A stretch of DNA of 64,000 nucleotides from Fasciola hepatica. Its lineage: Eukaryota > Platyhelminthes > Trematoda > Plagiorchiida > Fasciolidae. Every line of letters starts with the position of its first letter. The first letter of the stretch is position 1. The notes below the pieces were generated by a model. The model was not told the DNA's origin, ran no database searches, and was given only the letters and a program-made list of their open reading frames with translations. Where the stretch lies: positions 3,906,001 to 3,970,000 of the forward strand of contig CANUEZ040000107.1 in the NCBI GenBank assembly GCA_948099385.1, written 5' to 3'. Made by a program: the position numbers and the translations under genes. Shown in pieces: positions 1 through 11,850 of this stretch.

Positions 1-379
1 CCCAACTAGACCTACGGCCCCACCGCATCAATGAGATCTTGTTTGTATACACTTTTTTATCTCCTTTAGCCGCTCGCCCTCAGCCTGGGCGTACCCAGAC
101 AGTGTTTTCCTATCCCGGTTACATTTCAAGTGATCCCCAATGAACATCAGTGGCTTCGGGCACTGATCTGATTGCTTCTTTGACAGATGCATCTAGCCAG
201 TAATGATACATGTTCATCCACCACTCACTGTCCCCGTTGGGCCTGCTGTTCAAGTTCTCCCACTTCCCGGCTAATTGATTGTGAATCATACGCAGTTATC
301 GTGGCCGCTCAGCCCAACTCTAAAACCATCAATACTCACTCGCTCAATCCTAAAGGCGCCAAGCAGGGTAGAATCCACC

Positions 380-1890
380 GCTTTGGCCGGCTCACATCGG
401 GCTTGCAGGCCGTATGCAACGAGGGACGAGTGTAACTAGGTTGGTGGATCGCACCCCCTGTCACCAAAAACGGTTTTCAGGTTGGCTATTCATCGCACGG
501 CCAGTCACACCCACTAGCACCGTTTGTGGAGTTCAAATCACTATTCTTGAGCCCGTATCACTGCCGGTAACATGTCATTCACTCCGCATTCTCCGAAAAC
601 TGTTTGTCTTTCGTCGAGCTCGCTCAATATTGTCATTACGTCTTACATCCTCATGCATGGCAAAGTTTATCGTTCCACTTATGTAGCAAATGGCATGTAG
701 CTCTCATACATACCCACAAACCTCCCTTCTCCTTGGCACACTGACTGCCTGCACAAATACTCATCCTCCTTTGGCAAGTATCCCACTGCCTACGCCACCC
801 GCGTTTCACGCCTGATTACTCTCCTGCCCCTTCCGTAATCCTCTCCATTGTCAGTGTCAGACCTCGCTGCTACTACTCATTCTCTGGCAAATGTTTGTCC
901 CCGTTTGTTACCCACCACAATCACCAAACAATGCTCTTCGTTACAGTACATTCCGCAATCTTTCAGCAGCCAGCAATGTGACCATTTGTTATTTGCACCT
1001 TCCAACAGCCCAGCTGTTTGCCTGAATAGTGTCCTTTCATTATTTATCCTGATCTTGCAGAGCACCAAGCCTCCTCCACATTTTTGTCTCAGATATATTC
1101 ATTATGCGGCTCCGCTGTTGTTACTATCTCAAGACGCCTGTCAAAATGGTCATCAAAAGTTATTCACTTACAGCCTATCGACTATACCATTATCTTTGCA
1201 TGCTATTTGCCCATGAAATCACCTTCCAACGCATCCCGGATATACTTATCACCTAGCTATCACCTTCTTGTCGATATGTCACTATCCATCTATTATAAAG
1301 TTAAAAACCTGCTCAATGTCACCCTGTCCTCCGCCGGTCCTTCTTTCAGTCTCTGTCTCCCTTGAGTCGTGCCACTCATTTGACTCCTTTCATTAGTCGC
1401 TCCCTGATTTCAAACCGACACCGTCCATTTATTGCAATGAGGCACAGCTCATGGCTACCTAATCCCTGGCCATACAGCTCAGTTTTTGTTCTTCCCTTCT
1501 TCCCTTCTCTCTCCTTTTCCTTATCTTTTGCGTTACCATGGTCCCTCATGCCGATTTTTAGTCCTCCCCATGTGAAACCCACAGGCTCCGATCTCCTCCG
1601 CTCGTCTCAGACAGCTCCTATATTTGACATTGACCTTTGAATTCGCCGGGCACATACTTCAATCCATCCTTCAGTTCACTCAAACTCCCCCCGTTAGTCC
1701 TAGGTGTGCATGCATTTGTCCCCCTCTCATCTCCCCTCTGAATCTACCTACCGTTCGTTTGTCTTACATATCTCTAAATTTTTCACGAATTTTGTCTGTC
1801 TATTCCGCCGCTAGTGAAGGTTTGATCACGCGTGAGGCATGCTTCGGGCGTCTCCGAGGTAAACTATCATTATTAGTATTAAAAACATAT
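380..1890 (+). repeat. LINE-A tail unit A
   Basis: Matches the start of the tail of LINE-A copy 2 (from about 33880), including a shared stretch around CACATCGGGC and a CACAAAAACGG-type block. It ends in a terminus reading CGTCTCCGAGGTAAAC followed by ATT-rich sequence. The same terminus closes unit B and the fragment at 37770. The mirror copy lies at 4663-6173 on the minus strand. Confidence 0.7.
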
Positions 1891-1979
1891 AATTCCGTAA
1901 GTAACCGGTACCCATATTCTACCACTATCTCCGACGCTTCAGTTATTTTATGACGTAGCTGTTAGTACGCTCACGCCTT

Positions 1980-3175
1980 CCCGGTCACCTTCCAAGCAGC
2001 CTGATTCGCCTGCATTATTGCATGGTACACTTGATTCAACGTTCGTTAGCTGCTGTGCACTTACCTGTCATCCACTCTATCATCTCTTGTGCGGACTATC
2101 CATCTTTGTTTTACCTATAGCTACGCGCACCCCATACTGGTTTATCTTCCATTTTCACATGAAGCTTCTCAACCAACCTCATATGGAAAACAGTTTGCCT
2201 CACACCCCGTTTTCATCCGGCCTTCCTTTCATAATCCCTTTGGCGGTCTCTTTATACGTCCAGAGGTGTCACTCGTTCGCTGTATAACTGATCCCACTAG
2301 TGTTCAACCACCAATTTCTACGGCCATCTCTGCCGGCTGTTCTGTTTTATTATTATTATTTCAAATCCGAAGTCCCGTTCTCGATTTTAGTGTCAAGCTC
2401 ACCGGTCCCGTAGCTGTCTTTTCACAGTAGTGGTGTGATCTGCCTATCAAAACGGTCGTCAGTTCACTTATCTACCCTCCATTCTATTATCGCTTCTGCG
2501 CGCTGTTCGTCTATGCAACTGCCATATAACTCACCTTGATTTGGTTCACTGCCATGATTCCATATCCTGGCTGATACTTTGTGACATATTTTTACTGATG
2601 TAAATAATTTGCTGATCACTCACCGGCCTACAGCTGGTTGCTTCTTCCATCTCAGCTCCTGAAATCTCGCTCTATCTATCGGATTTGCTGTCCTCTTTCC
2701 TCGTGATTTACTCAGTAGGCATCTAGCCGTCAAAACTCTACCACCGTAATGGCCGTTGGTCCATTGCATTCTGTCTCTGAGCATCCATTCTTTCGCGTCG
2801 TCGAGTTTTCTATCTAGATGCTTTTCCCCTTGGCAAACTCTTTGGTTTTAAAAAAACAGCTCAACAGATATAACTTGTTTTCGTTGAAAATCCTAATGCC
2901 TTAATCATATCCGGTACTATTTATGCATACACTCCCCTTCCAGGCTGACTCCAACCTCCACCAACCGAAATGACAATTTGAACTTGATCTTTGAATTTGC
3001 CCGGCATTATTATCGTTTTTGTCCACCTTACCACTCGCCTTGGTGACCTGTGCAAACAATTTGCACCCTTCCGAAAATTTCCGACCCTGACACCACTGGA
3101 ATCATCTGATCATGTACTCTAGCACGCTTCGGGCTCATCCGAAATAAACCATTATTATCATTATCAAAGCCGTTC
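1980..3175 (+). repeat. LINE-A tail unit B
   Basis: A diverged second unit: about 2443-2540 resembles 1138-1226 of unit A and 34735-34830 of copy 2. It ends at about 3136-3170 in GAAATAAACC followed by ATTATTATC-type sequence, the same terminus as unit A. The mirror copy is at 3378-4573 on the minus strand. The tail therefore contains internal tandem duplication. Confidence 0.65.
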
Positions 3176-3254
3176 CACAAAATCCTCATCCCCCTCAACC
3201 TCCTGTTCAATCCTGGCCCCGAGTTCCTTCATGCTTCCCGACCTACCAGTTCTT

Positions 3255-3298
3255 AGCTCTGGGCAGACCACAACCTCCAGACAAAGGGGAGCGTGGCA
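3255..3298. other. 44 bp palindrome spacer
   Basis: This unpaired segment separates the two arms. The pairing is lost exactly at 3255/3298. It does not resemble the usual long-read hairpin adaptor as I remember it. Confidence 0.9.
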
Positions 3299-6200
3299 AA
3301 GAACTGGTAGGTCGGGAAGCATGAAGGAACTCGGGGCCAGGATTGAACAGGAGGTTGAGGGGGATGAGGATTTTGTGGAACGGCTTTGATAATGATAATA
3401 ATGGTTTATTTCGGATGAGCCCGAAGCGTGCTAGAGTACATGATCAGATGATTCCAGTGGTGTCAGGGTCGGAAATTTTCGGAAGGGTGCAAATTGTTTG
3501 CACAGGTCACCAAGGCGAGTGGTAAGGTGGACAAAAACGATAATAATGCCGGGCAAATTCAAAGATCAAGTTCAAATTGTCATTTCGGTTGGTGGAGGTT
3601 GGAGTCAGCCTGGAAGGGGAGTGTATGCATAAATAGTACCGGATATGATTAAGGCATTAGGATTTTCAACGAAAACAAGTTATATCTGTTGAGCTGTTTT
3701 TTTAAAACCAAAGAGTTTGCCAAGGGGAAAAGCATCTAGATAGAAAACTCGACGACGCGAAAGAATGGATGCTCAGAGACAGAATGCAATGGACCAACGG
3801 CCATTACGGTGGTAGAGTTTTGACGGCTAGATGCCTACTGAGTAAATCACGAGGAAAGAGGACAGCAAATCCGATAGATAGAGCGAGATTTCAGGAGCTG
3901 AGATGGAAGAAGCAACCAGCTGTAGGCCGGTGAGTGATCAGCAAATTATTTACATCAGTAAAAATATGTCACAAAGTATCAGCCAGGATATGGAATCATG
4001 GCAGTGAACCAAATCAAGGTGAGTTATATGGCAGTTGCATAGACGAACAGCGCGCAGAAGCGATAATAGAATGGAGGGTAGATAAGTGAACTGACGACCG
4101 TTTTGATAGGCAGATCACACCACTACTGTGAAAAGACAGCTACGGGACCGGTGAGCTTGACACTAAAATCGAGAACGGGACTTCGGATTTGAAATAATAA
4201 TAATAAAACAGAACAGCCGGCAGAGATGGCCGTAGAAATTGGTGGTTGAACACTAGTGGGATCAGTTATACAGCGAACGAGTGACACCTCTGGACGTATA
4301 AAGAGACCGCCAAAGGGATTATGAAAGGAAGGCCGGATGAAAACGGGGTGTGAGGCAAACTGTTTTCCATATGAGGTTGGTTGAGAAGCTTCATGTGAAA
4401 ATGGAAGATAAACCAGTATGGGGTGCGCGTAGCTATAGGTAAAACAAAGATGGATAGTCCGCACAAGAGATGATAGAGTGGATGACAGGTAAGTGCACAG
4501 CAGCTAACGAACGTTGAATCAAGTGTACCATGCAATAATGCAGGCGAATCAGGCTGCTTGGAAGGTGACCGGGAAGGCGTGAGCGTACTAACAGCTACGT
4601 CATAAAATAACTGAAGCGTCGGAGATAGTGGTAGAATATGGGTACCGGTTACTTACGGAATTATATGTTTTTAATACTAATAATGATAGTTTACCTCGGA
4701 GACGCCCGAAGCATGCCTCACGCGTGATCAAACCTTCACTAGCGGCGGAATAGACAGACAAAATTCGTGAAAAATTTAGAGATATGTAAGACAAACGAAC
4801 GGTAGGTAGATTCAGAGGGGAGATGAGAGGGGGACAAATGCATGCACACCTAGGACTAACGGGGGGAGTTTGAGTGAACTGAAGGATGGATTGAAGTATG
4901 TGCCCGGCGAATTCAAAGGTCAATGTCAAATATAGGAGCTGTCTGAGACGAGCGGAGGAGATCGGAGCCTGTGGGTTTCACATGGGGAGGACTAAAAATC
5001 GGCATGAGGGACCATGGTAACGCAAAAGATAAGGAAAAGGAGAGAGAAGGGAAGAAGGGAAGAACAAAAACTGAGCTGTATGGCCAGGGATTAGGTAGCC
5101 ATGAGCTGTGCCTCATTGCAATAAATGGACGGTGTCGGTTTGAAATCAGGGAGCGACTAATGAAAGGAGTCAAATGAGTGGCACGACTCAAGGGAGACAG
5201 AGACTGAAAGAAGGACCGGCGGAGGACAGGGTGACATTGAGCAGGTTTTTAACTTTATAATAGATGGATAGTGACATATCGACAAGAAGGTGATAGCTAG
5301 GTGATAAGTATATCCGGGATGCGTTGGAAGGTGATTTCATGGGCAAATAGCATGCAAAGATAATGGTATAGTCGATAGGCTGTAAGTGAATAACTTTTGA
5401 TGACCATTTTGACAGGCGTCTTGAGATAGTAACAACAGCGGAGCCGCATAATGAATATATCTGAGACAAAAATGTGGAGGAGGCTTGGTGCTCTGCAAGA
5501 TCAGGATAAATAATGAAAGGACACTATTCAGGCAAACAGCTGGGCTGTTGGAAGGTGCAAATAACAAATGGTCACATTGCTGGCTGCTGAAAGATTGCGG
5601 AATGTACTGTAACGAAGAGCATTGTTTGGTGATTGTGGTGGGTAACAAACGGGGACAAACATTTGCCAGAGAATGAGTAGTAGCAGCGAGGTCTGACACT
5701 GACAATGGAGAGGATTACGGAAGGGGCAGGAGAGTAATCAGGCGTGAAACGCGGGTGGCGTAGGCAGTGGGATACTTGCCAAAGGAGGATGAGTATTTGT
5801 GCAGGCAGTCAGTGTGCCAAGGAGAAGGGAGGTTTGTGGGTATGTATGAGAGCTACATGCCATTTGCTACATAAGTGGAACGATAAACTTTGCCATGCAT
5901 GAGGATGTAAGACGTAATGACAATATTGAGCGAGCTCGACGAAAGACAAACAGTTTTCGGAGAATGCGGAGTGAATGACATGTTACCGGCAGTGATACGG
6001 GCTCAAGAATAGTGATTTGAACTCCACAAACGGTGCTAGTGGGTGTGACTGGCCGTGCGATGAATAGCCAACCTGAAAACCGTTTTTGGTGACAGGGGGT
6101 GCGATCCACCAACCTAGTTACACTCGTCCCTCGTTGCATACGGCCTGCAAGCCCGATGTGAGCCGGCCAAAGCGGTGGATTCTACCCTGCTTGGCGCCTT

Positions 6201-6552
6201 TAGGATTGAGCGAGTGAGTATTGATGGTTTTAGAGTTGGGCTGAGCGGCCACGATAACTGCGTATGATTCACAATCAATTAGCCGGGAAGTGGGAGAACT
6301 TGAACAGCAGGCCCAACGGGGACAGTGAGTGGTGGATGAACATGTATCATTACTGGCTAGATGCATCTGTCAAAGAAGCAATCAGATCAGTGCCCGAAGC
6401 CACTGATGTTCATTGGGGATCACTTGAAATGTAACCGGGATAGGAAAACACTGTCTGGGTACGCCCAGGCTGAGGGCGAGCGGCTAAAGGAGATAAAAAA
6501 GTGTATACAAACAAGATCTCATTGATGCGGTGGGGCCGTAGGTCTAGTTGGG
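3299..6552. repeat. Right arm of the palindrome
   Basis: Exact reverse complement of 1-3254. The plus strand is purine-rich, so the LINE tail reads on the minus strand here. The arm is collinear with LINE-A copy 1: the distance from the RT C-terminal motif LHIEP (about 7195) to the start of the tail homology (about 6180) is about 1.0 kb. The matching distance in copy 2 (32855 to 33880) is also about 1.0 kb. This arm therefore looks like the original and the left arm the duplicate. Confidence 0.9.
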
Positions 6553-6995
6553 GAAAAGCAGGTGTGGGTAGCTGCAACCCATTTTATCGGCAGGGGCATG
6601 GGCAGTGGGGAACTGTGATAGGGTCAGCTTAACAACTCAAGATAGAAAGAAACCGATGGAATCAGGATGGCTACACAGACAAATGTGGGTAAAGAATATA
6701 GATATCGCGCCGAAAGCCGGGAAAAAGTCTCCTGCACACCAAGGGTGTCAGTGATCACAATTCGTGGTACTGAGTGGAGGAAAGGGGTTAGGCATGGAAT
6801 ATATGTATTGGCTTGTGGCGCGGAAGTAATAACGTTACATTGGGAGGCCTCTTTCAAAGGCCAAGTCTTTGAAAGCGCACTTATTAGCTAGCAGTATAGC
6901 ATTGCAGACAATTAGGTAGATAAGAAGTGCACGTTTAAAGCACGGAACGAAAGGGCACTGCGTGTAATAAGGGGAAGCCTATTCCAGATTTTGGA
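6553..6995 (-). other. LINE-A copy 1 segment between RT and palindrome
   Basis: This stretch lies between the RT C-terminus and the palindrome arm. It corresponds in spacing to about 33090-33500 of copy 2. Short open frames on both strands show no domain. It is probably the start of the non-coding tail. Confidence 0.5.
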
Positions 6996-8404
6996 CTAGG
7001 TTGACGGTAAGAATCGAGATCTGAGAATAAACGTTAGACGGAGGGACTGGAAGAGAAGAGGAATTGTGGTGAAGGGGATAGGAAAAAGGGGTAGCAAATG
7101 AGATATGAAAGGAAGTGTGGACTTTTTGTGGATTAGCTCAAAGAGAACGACTAAGTTGGGCCTCACGCAGCGAATCCACGGGGGCTCAATGTGTAGGAGC
7201 AAACAGATTTGGCTGTATGTTAGGGTTGTGGATGAGCTTGATCGCTTTTTGTTGAGGGTACGCTGAACATTCTCAAGGGATATAATAGAAGAACGTGGTC
7301 AGTGGCTGGAGGTAGTTAAGCGGTATTCTATAAGTGGCCCCACATGTGAGAAGTAAAGGGAGATACGACTGGCGGGTGGTAACGAACATCGATGCATCAG
7401 GCCTATGGTTCGCTTAGCTTCAGCCGTTTGGAAAGATTCCTGATCAGCGGAGGTAAAGGAACTGGAGTGGCGTATGCCAAGACCAATAACAGTGGGGTGA
7501 ACGGGATGGTAAGGCCGTCCAGAATAACTTGGCCGGGATGTACAGTGTATCTTTAAGGCAGAAAGAAGCTGTTCTTTGCAGAGAATTTCATGAACCACGA
7601 GGCGCGCCGGGTTTTGAGAGAGGGTAAGTCCCCAATGTGTTGCAAAGGGTAGAAGATGGGTCATTAGGGCAAAAGGAGTGAGCTATTTATACCGTCGGCA
7701 AAGAGGAATGGGATACCACGAAAAACAGAAGAAGAAATGTCGTTGGCTTAAAGGAGGAATAGTAAAGGGCCCAAGAAACCGCCCTGAATGACACCACTAG
7801 TAATGGATTTGGCGGTGGATAATTGTTCGCCAACCACCAGAGCTTGTGTTTTGTGAGAGAGGTACGGGGGTAACCAGGAGAGGAGGGGATCGATTATACC
7901 GAGAGATCGGATTTTGGCTATCAGATCCATATGGGGAACACGGTCAAAGGCATGCCAGGGTACGGGACAAATGCAGAGTTGTCGGTGCCATCTGTGGACG
8001 ATAGGACTTTGAGAAAGTCTGACGGAAAGAAGGAGCAAGAGCGGGAGTTGAGAAAGCCAAGCTGACCGGAGTGCGGTATGTTGTTAGATAAGAAATACTG
8101 AACAATGTGTTTTTTGATAACTATTCCATGATTTTGCAGACTTTTGGGCTGTGGGTAATGAGCCGCTATTTGTACGAGTCGTGTAGTGCGCTCTTTTTGA
8201 AGCGCGGATCGGTGAAGGAGGTTCCTCACTTGAAGGGGGGACGAAGCTGTGACGCATGGAGGTTGCATACAATAATTGACAACAAAGGAAGATCGGGGCC
8301 ACCAAAACGGAGAAGGCCGATAGGAGATCATCCGGGCCCGGCTTTGAGGAAGGTTTATTAGAGGAGACTAACATGTCAATCTCTAGATGGGTGAAGGTAA
8401 TCAA
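6996..8404 (-). pseudogene. LINE-A copy 1 reverse transcriptase, broken
   Basis: Ordered RT motifs lie across overlapping frames. KPSSKPGPDDL (about 8350) corresponds to the KxxxxPGPDGI finger. QLGFLNSRSC (about 8060) corresponds to the QHGFxxxRSC block. The segment 8038-7748 has AFDRVPHMDLIAKIRSLGI, then SWLPPYLSHKTQ, then TSGVIQGGFLGPLLFLL. The C-terminal part has VGPLIEY and, at 7202-6996, LHIEP. These are the standard CR1/jockey RT motifs. The palm YxDD motif is not visible in an intact frame. The enzyme would have copied the element RNA at the nicked target. This copy cannot be functional. Confidence 0.88.
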
Positions 8405-8826
8405 AGAAAGAGAGGCTGACGTGCTGTAATGGAAGGGAGGGGGAGGGACACCAAGGCAAGTGATAGAAGAGGAAGAAGAGTGACCACCGAGGGCCTCGGA
8501 AATAGACGCTAGGGCATTAGCGGTGGACGAACCGAAGATGGGGAATTTGGGCGGGGCAGGAGTGGAGTGGATGGAAATTTTGCTAAGTAGGTTGAGAAGG
8601 TAGCCGGTTTTATCGTGGTACGCCTAAGCGGTGAGTTCTTGTCCTCTCAGATGTGATTCGGTCATACAAACAGCTTTAGTTGCAACCTCTTGATGCGCAG
8701 TAGAATTGTGAAATCGCATAATCCAGCTAATGTAAGTTGCAGCTCAGCCAGCCTACGTTCTAAAAATGACAGAAGGGAACTGCAGGGCTTGGGGCTTGGG
8801 TCGACACATGGGTTAGCGGCAATTAT

Positions 8827-9717
8827 TCAGTGTAAGAAAATGGGGTATAAAGAGTTGACAACAATGGGTGGTTTGGGGAAAAGAAAAAAGGCCTTACGAT
8901 TAAGGTAACGGATTATCGTTGGTAGGAAAGGGCAGTTACATGGACGGTAAGGGGTCGGGACAAAAGAAGGGGACCGATTTCGGTGGGAACAGCTGAAACA
9001 ACTGAATTTACACGAGACAGTACGATGGTCACTGCCCGAGATGTGGTCGGTGACCTGAGAAGGGATATCAGGAATACCGATGGAGAATGCTAAATCCAGG
9101 GCGCTGTCCCCCTTGTAGGGTTGGGGACGTGTTGGGTCCATCCATCAAGACGAACACAGGAAAGAAGGATGGAGAGGGTAGAAGGGCTAGCATAAGAGGA
9201 TCAGTAGACTAGAGGAAGGTTAAGGTCACTTGCGATAATTTTTTCACTGACAGGATGGCAAATTGCAACAATAAAGACGTCCACGACAAAGACTACTTTA
9301 GAGAGCTCCAGACCCGGAGAGACGCAGACGCAACCAATGAGAAGAACCTGGCCGGAGGCGTGAATAAACAGCCGCCGTGAATCTGCAGTAAGCAGAAGAG
9401 GAAGGTAGTCACTGACGCTGACGTGGATATTGTACTTGACGAAGGCCAAACAGCCACCACCATCCATGGGGATAACCTCCTTTCATTGGCTGACAGGGTA
9501 GCGCCTCTCGGCAGAGTACGTCCGGGGGTGGGTGTGTCCAGCCATGGTGGGTCAGCAGGTTCTCGGGTGCTATCCAGAAGAAGAAATCTGATTGGGCGAG
9601 ATACCGGGAAAGTGGTGGCCACAAACTTTGCTTGTAATGCTTAACAGGAAGAGCTAAGTCGGGTAAGGTTCGAAGCGAATGCAGAAGGTTTTGTGAGGAG
9701 CTTCTAGAGGAAACCAC
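8827..9717 (-). pseudogene. LINE-A copy 1 endonuclease domain, broken
   Basis: In life this domain nicks target DNA to prime reverse transcription. Fragments in several frames follow the order of an EEP endonuclease. An N-terminal part with GGGCLAFVKYNI (about 9460-9425) corresponds to the RGGGVxxYV region. A segment ASDLNLPLVY near 9201-9230 corresponds to the GDFNxP catalytic motif. A C-terminal part at 9141-8827 has LDLAFS and then GSDHRTVSC, with the conserved catalytic SDH. Frame changes separate the three parts, and the GDFN motif has lost its glycine. The sequence right of 9717 belongs to another element, so the first motif of the domain is absent. Confidence 0.8.
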
Positions 9718-9724
9718 TTAAAAA

Positions 9725-11400
9725 ATCCGAGAAGGTATTACAGTGACTTGCAGTTCAAGGAGGCTCTAAATGTGGCTGTTGGGAAAGTAAGAGATTTCAG
9801 GGCCGAGCAACCCCCAAAAATTTCGAAAAGGTGGAACTTATTCGACACCTCTCCCGGCAGGTGTCTAGAAGAGACATCGGGACCTCTGGCCTTCCGCAAA
9901 TCGCCCCCATAGCTGCCCTTTAAATGTCAAGTGAAACCACCACAGCGAATGAGCTAATCAGGGTTTCAAGTAGCCTGGTAGGAACTAGTGCAGCGTCATA
10001 CGATGGTCTCCATCCGACGATCGTCCGGCCCGTGGCTGAGCTTTTGACGAAGCCGCTGACCGCGCCGTTCAGCGCATCTCTCAACAAAGTTGGCTTACCT
10101 CAGGACTGGCTCAAGGCCACGGTCGCTGCAACCTACAAAACCGGGAAAAGAGAAACTTGTCGCAACCACGGGCCTGCCAGTTTGACTGCAGTATTTCTGG
10201 AGGTGATTAAACGGGTTTTGAAAGACAGCATTGCAAACAGCAAGACTTCCACAAGTTGATCACCATAAGCAAGCGTGGATTCGTTTGCCGGAGATCTCGC
10301 TTGTCAAGCCTCACCTGTTTCGTGAGTGAGGTGGCCCGAAGCTTGGACAAGGGGGTGGAATAGAAGTCCGCTACCTCCACTTCCTGAAGGCATTTGCCTC
10401 GGTCAATCACCGTTGGTTGCTGGTGAAGTTCAGTGCTCATGGTGCGCCTCAGAGAACTATTGGGCGGATAAATAGGTCAGTCACGCGTAAGACTTTTCAG
10501 GCCATGGTGAAGGGTGGCATATTCCAGGAGAGCTCTTTGCTGAGCGGTGTGCCACGGTCTCCCATCCTTGGACTCACTTGTTCATTCTTTTCACAGACAA
10601 CCTGACCGTATACTTGAAAGACCCATGCTTTACTTCTGCAGAAGACGCGAAGTTATTTGGCTCCTTAGCAACGGGTCCCGTGCAGCTGGTTCTGAATACT
10701 CCGCACTGGTGGCCAGCGGTTTGGGACTTGCCACAAGATTCCGGAAAGTGCTTTTGCTTAGTAGGCGGCACAGAACGTCAACCGACTAGGTACCCTGGAG
10801 GGGCAAACGGGCGCACTGAGGTCACGAAAAAGACAAAGGCAAAGGGCCATAGAAAAATCATGTCAGACTACTTCCGACCTGAAGCGTTATGCTGTGCGAT
10901 CACTCAAAAAGCCTCCAGGAAACTTTACCGGTCCAAAAAAACACTAGACTCTACTGCTGTAATGCAAGTCGTTTGTATGTCCGCGCCTGGAATACTGTGT
11001 CCAAGCTCGGCGGCCGTTCTTGTCAAGGTAGAGTAGGCTTCTCGAACGGGTTTAACAACATTTCACCAGGTGGTTTGCTGGCCTACGGGGCCTCGTCTAT
11101 GAGCAGACTCTAGGCACTGAATTCACTCTCGCTCGGACGCAGGAGGTCCAGGGGTGACCTAAAAGAAGCTCCTAGGTGACTCAAGGGTTATGCTGGTATC
11201 AAGGGATTGACTACGCAGCTGTTGAATCTCGGCAACAGTATGGCCACCAGAAGGGACTCACTGAATTTGACCGTATAGAGATTTCTTGGTCTTTTGGGAA
11301 GTTCCCTTGTGTTAAGTTTGTAAATGTCCGAAACCGGCTCCGTTTCCTCTCTAACTAGTGGCAACCAACTCTCTTATTCTATCGCCCTCATTCTATCAAT
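9725..11400 (+). pseudogene. LINE-B reverse transcriptase remnant
   Basis: Plus-strand RT homology runs through several frames. It starts in the EN-RT linker (about 9725-9920). The open segment 9924-10259 contains SYDGLHPTIVRPVAELL, then GLPQDWLKATV, then NHGPASLTAVFLEVI, which match the RT N-terminal fingers. Then come RGFVCRRSRLSSL (about 10275), a KAFD-like block (about 10380), LLSGVPRSPILGL (about 10540) and FTSAEDAKLFG (about 10640), the degraded YxDD region. The C-terminal thumb shows as LNSLSLGRRRSRGDL near 11130. Several stops and frame changes break it. The sequence differs from LINE-A, so I treat it as a separate LINE family. It meets LINE-A copy 1 head to head at about 9720. Confidence 0.8.
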
Positions 11401-11589
11401 ATCAACATCTGTTAATTCGTCATGGTCAGAAATACATTACTTGGCACAGACAGAGCTAGTGGACTCAGCATTATCTGGGAAGGCAACGACACCACCTTTT
11501 CTCCAAAGACCTGCAGAGTTATTTCCTGTTGTTCTTTAAGTTCTTGTTTCCACATTTGGGCATTTTCATCTAGGTTTCTTGTCAAAGTC

Positions 11590-11850
11590 CCACCTGAGTA
11601 CTTTAAGTCACATAGATCGCAATTCGAGCAACGCGCAGCAAACTCATACGAATACCGAAACCAGGGAGTGGTTGACTAGTAGTTCCTTCGGTAATAAGTT
11701 AGAGGCCACAAGGTGTAAAATTATATACGAACCCGAAACATGCGGTCAAATAGACCTGACGGTAGAATCCAAAGGCTCAACGTCTCGTGGTTCGAACGTG
11801 ACATTCAGAAAGGGCTTAGGACCAACCTCAAGTATCTTACACAACTGAAC
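11590..11850 (+). repeat. Dispersed repeat family R, copy 1
   Basis: Diverged copy of the repeat also found at 18818-19150 (minus), 39900-40550 (minus) and 40710-41089 (plus). At nucleotide level 11600-11670 aligns to 40985-41050. One frame gives MRSNRPDG..QRLNVSW..D.QK, which matches the equivalent frames of the two minus-strand copies. The family is not recognised. It may come from a coding part of an unidentified mobile element. Confidence 0.65.

Larger units (their letters stand above)
1..3254. repeat. Left arm of a large palindrome (inverted LINE-A 3' tail)
   Basis: This arm is the reverse complement of 3299-6552: base i pairs with base 6553-i. I saw no mismatch in the stretches compared, and every open frame in one arm recurs unchanged in the other. 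The pairing reaches base 1, so the true arm may extend left of the window. The plus strand is pyrimidine-rich and carries the non-coding 3' tail of LINE-A in plus orientation, recognised by diverged similarity to 33880-35480. The short open frames show no protein domain. The last ~80 bp before the spacer lie beyond the LINE terminus and look like flanking DNA. It is either a recent inverted duplication or an assembly fold-back. Confidence 0.95.
3383..9720 (-). mobile_element. LINE-A copy 1, CR1/jockey-type non-LTR retrotransposon, decayed
   Basis: Reading right to left on the minus strand there are an apurinic/apyrimidinic-type endonuclease (about 9717-8827), a linker, a reverse transcriptase (about 8404-6996), and a long pyrimidine-rich non-coding tail that forms the right arm of the palindrome. 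The coding part is broken by many stops and frame changes. The 5' part (ORF1 and the first endonuclease motif) is missing: at about 9720 the sequence changes to a LINE-B fragment on the opposite strand. The terminus near 3383 matches the other tail ends. Domain order and residues support a LINE. The exact clade (CR1 or jockey) is inferred. Confidence 0.8.

Noticed and set aside
187..2430. Several 60-120 codon open frames in the palindrome arms as genes
   Set aside because: They lie in the non-coding LINE tail, overlap each other, have low-complexity composition and are not kept in the diverged copy at 33880-35480.
3255..3298. Long-read hairpin adaptor left in the assembly
   Set aside because: The length is similar to a common adaptor, but the bases do not resemble it as I recall; an adaptor-free fold-back remains possible.
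11780..11800. tRNA B-box-like GGTTCGAA
   Set aside because: No A box, cloverleaf or acceptor stem around it; it lies within repeat family R.
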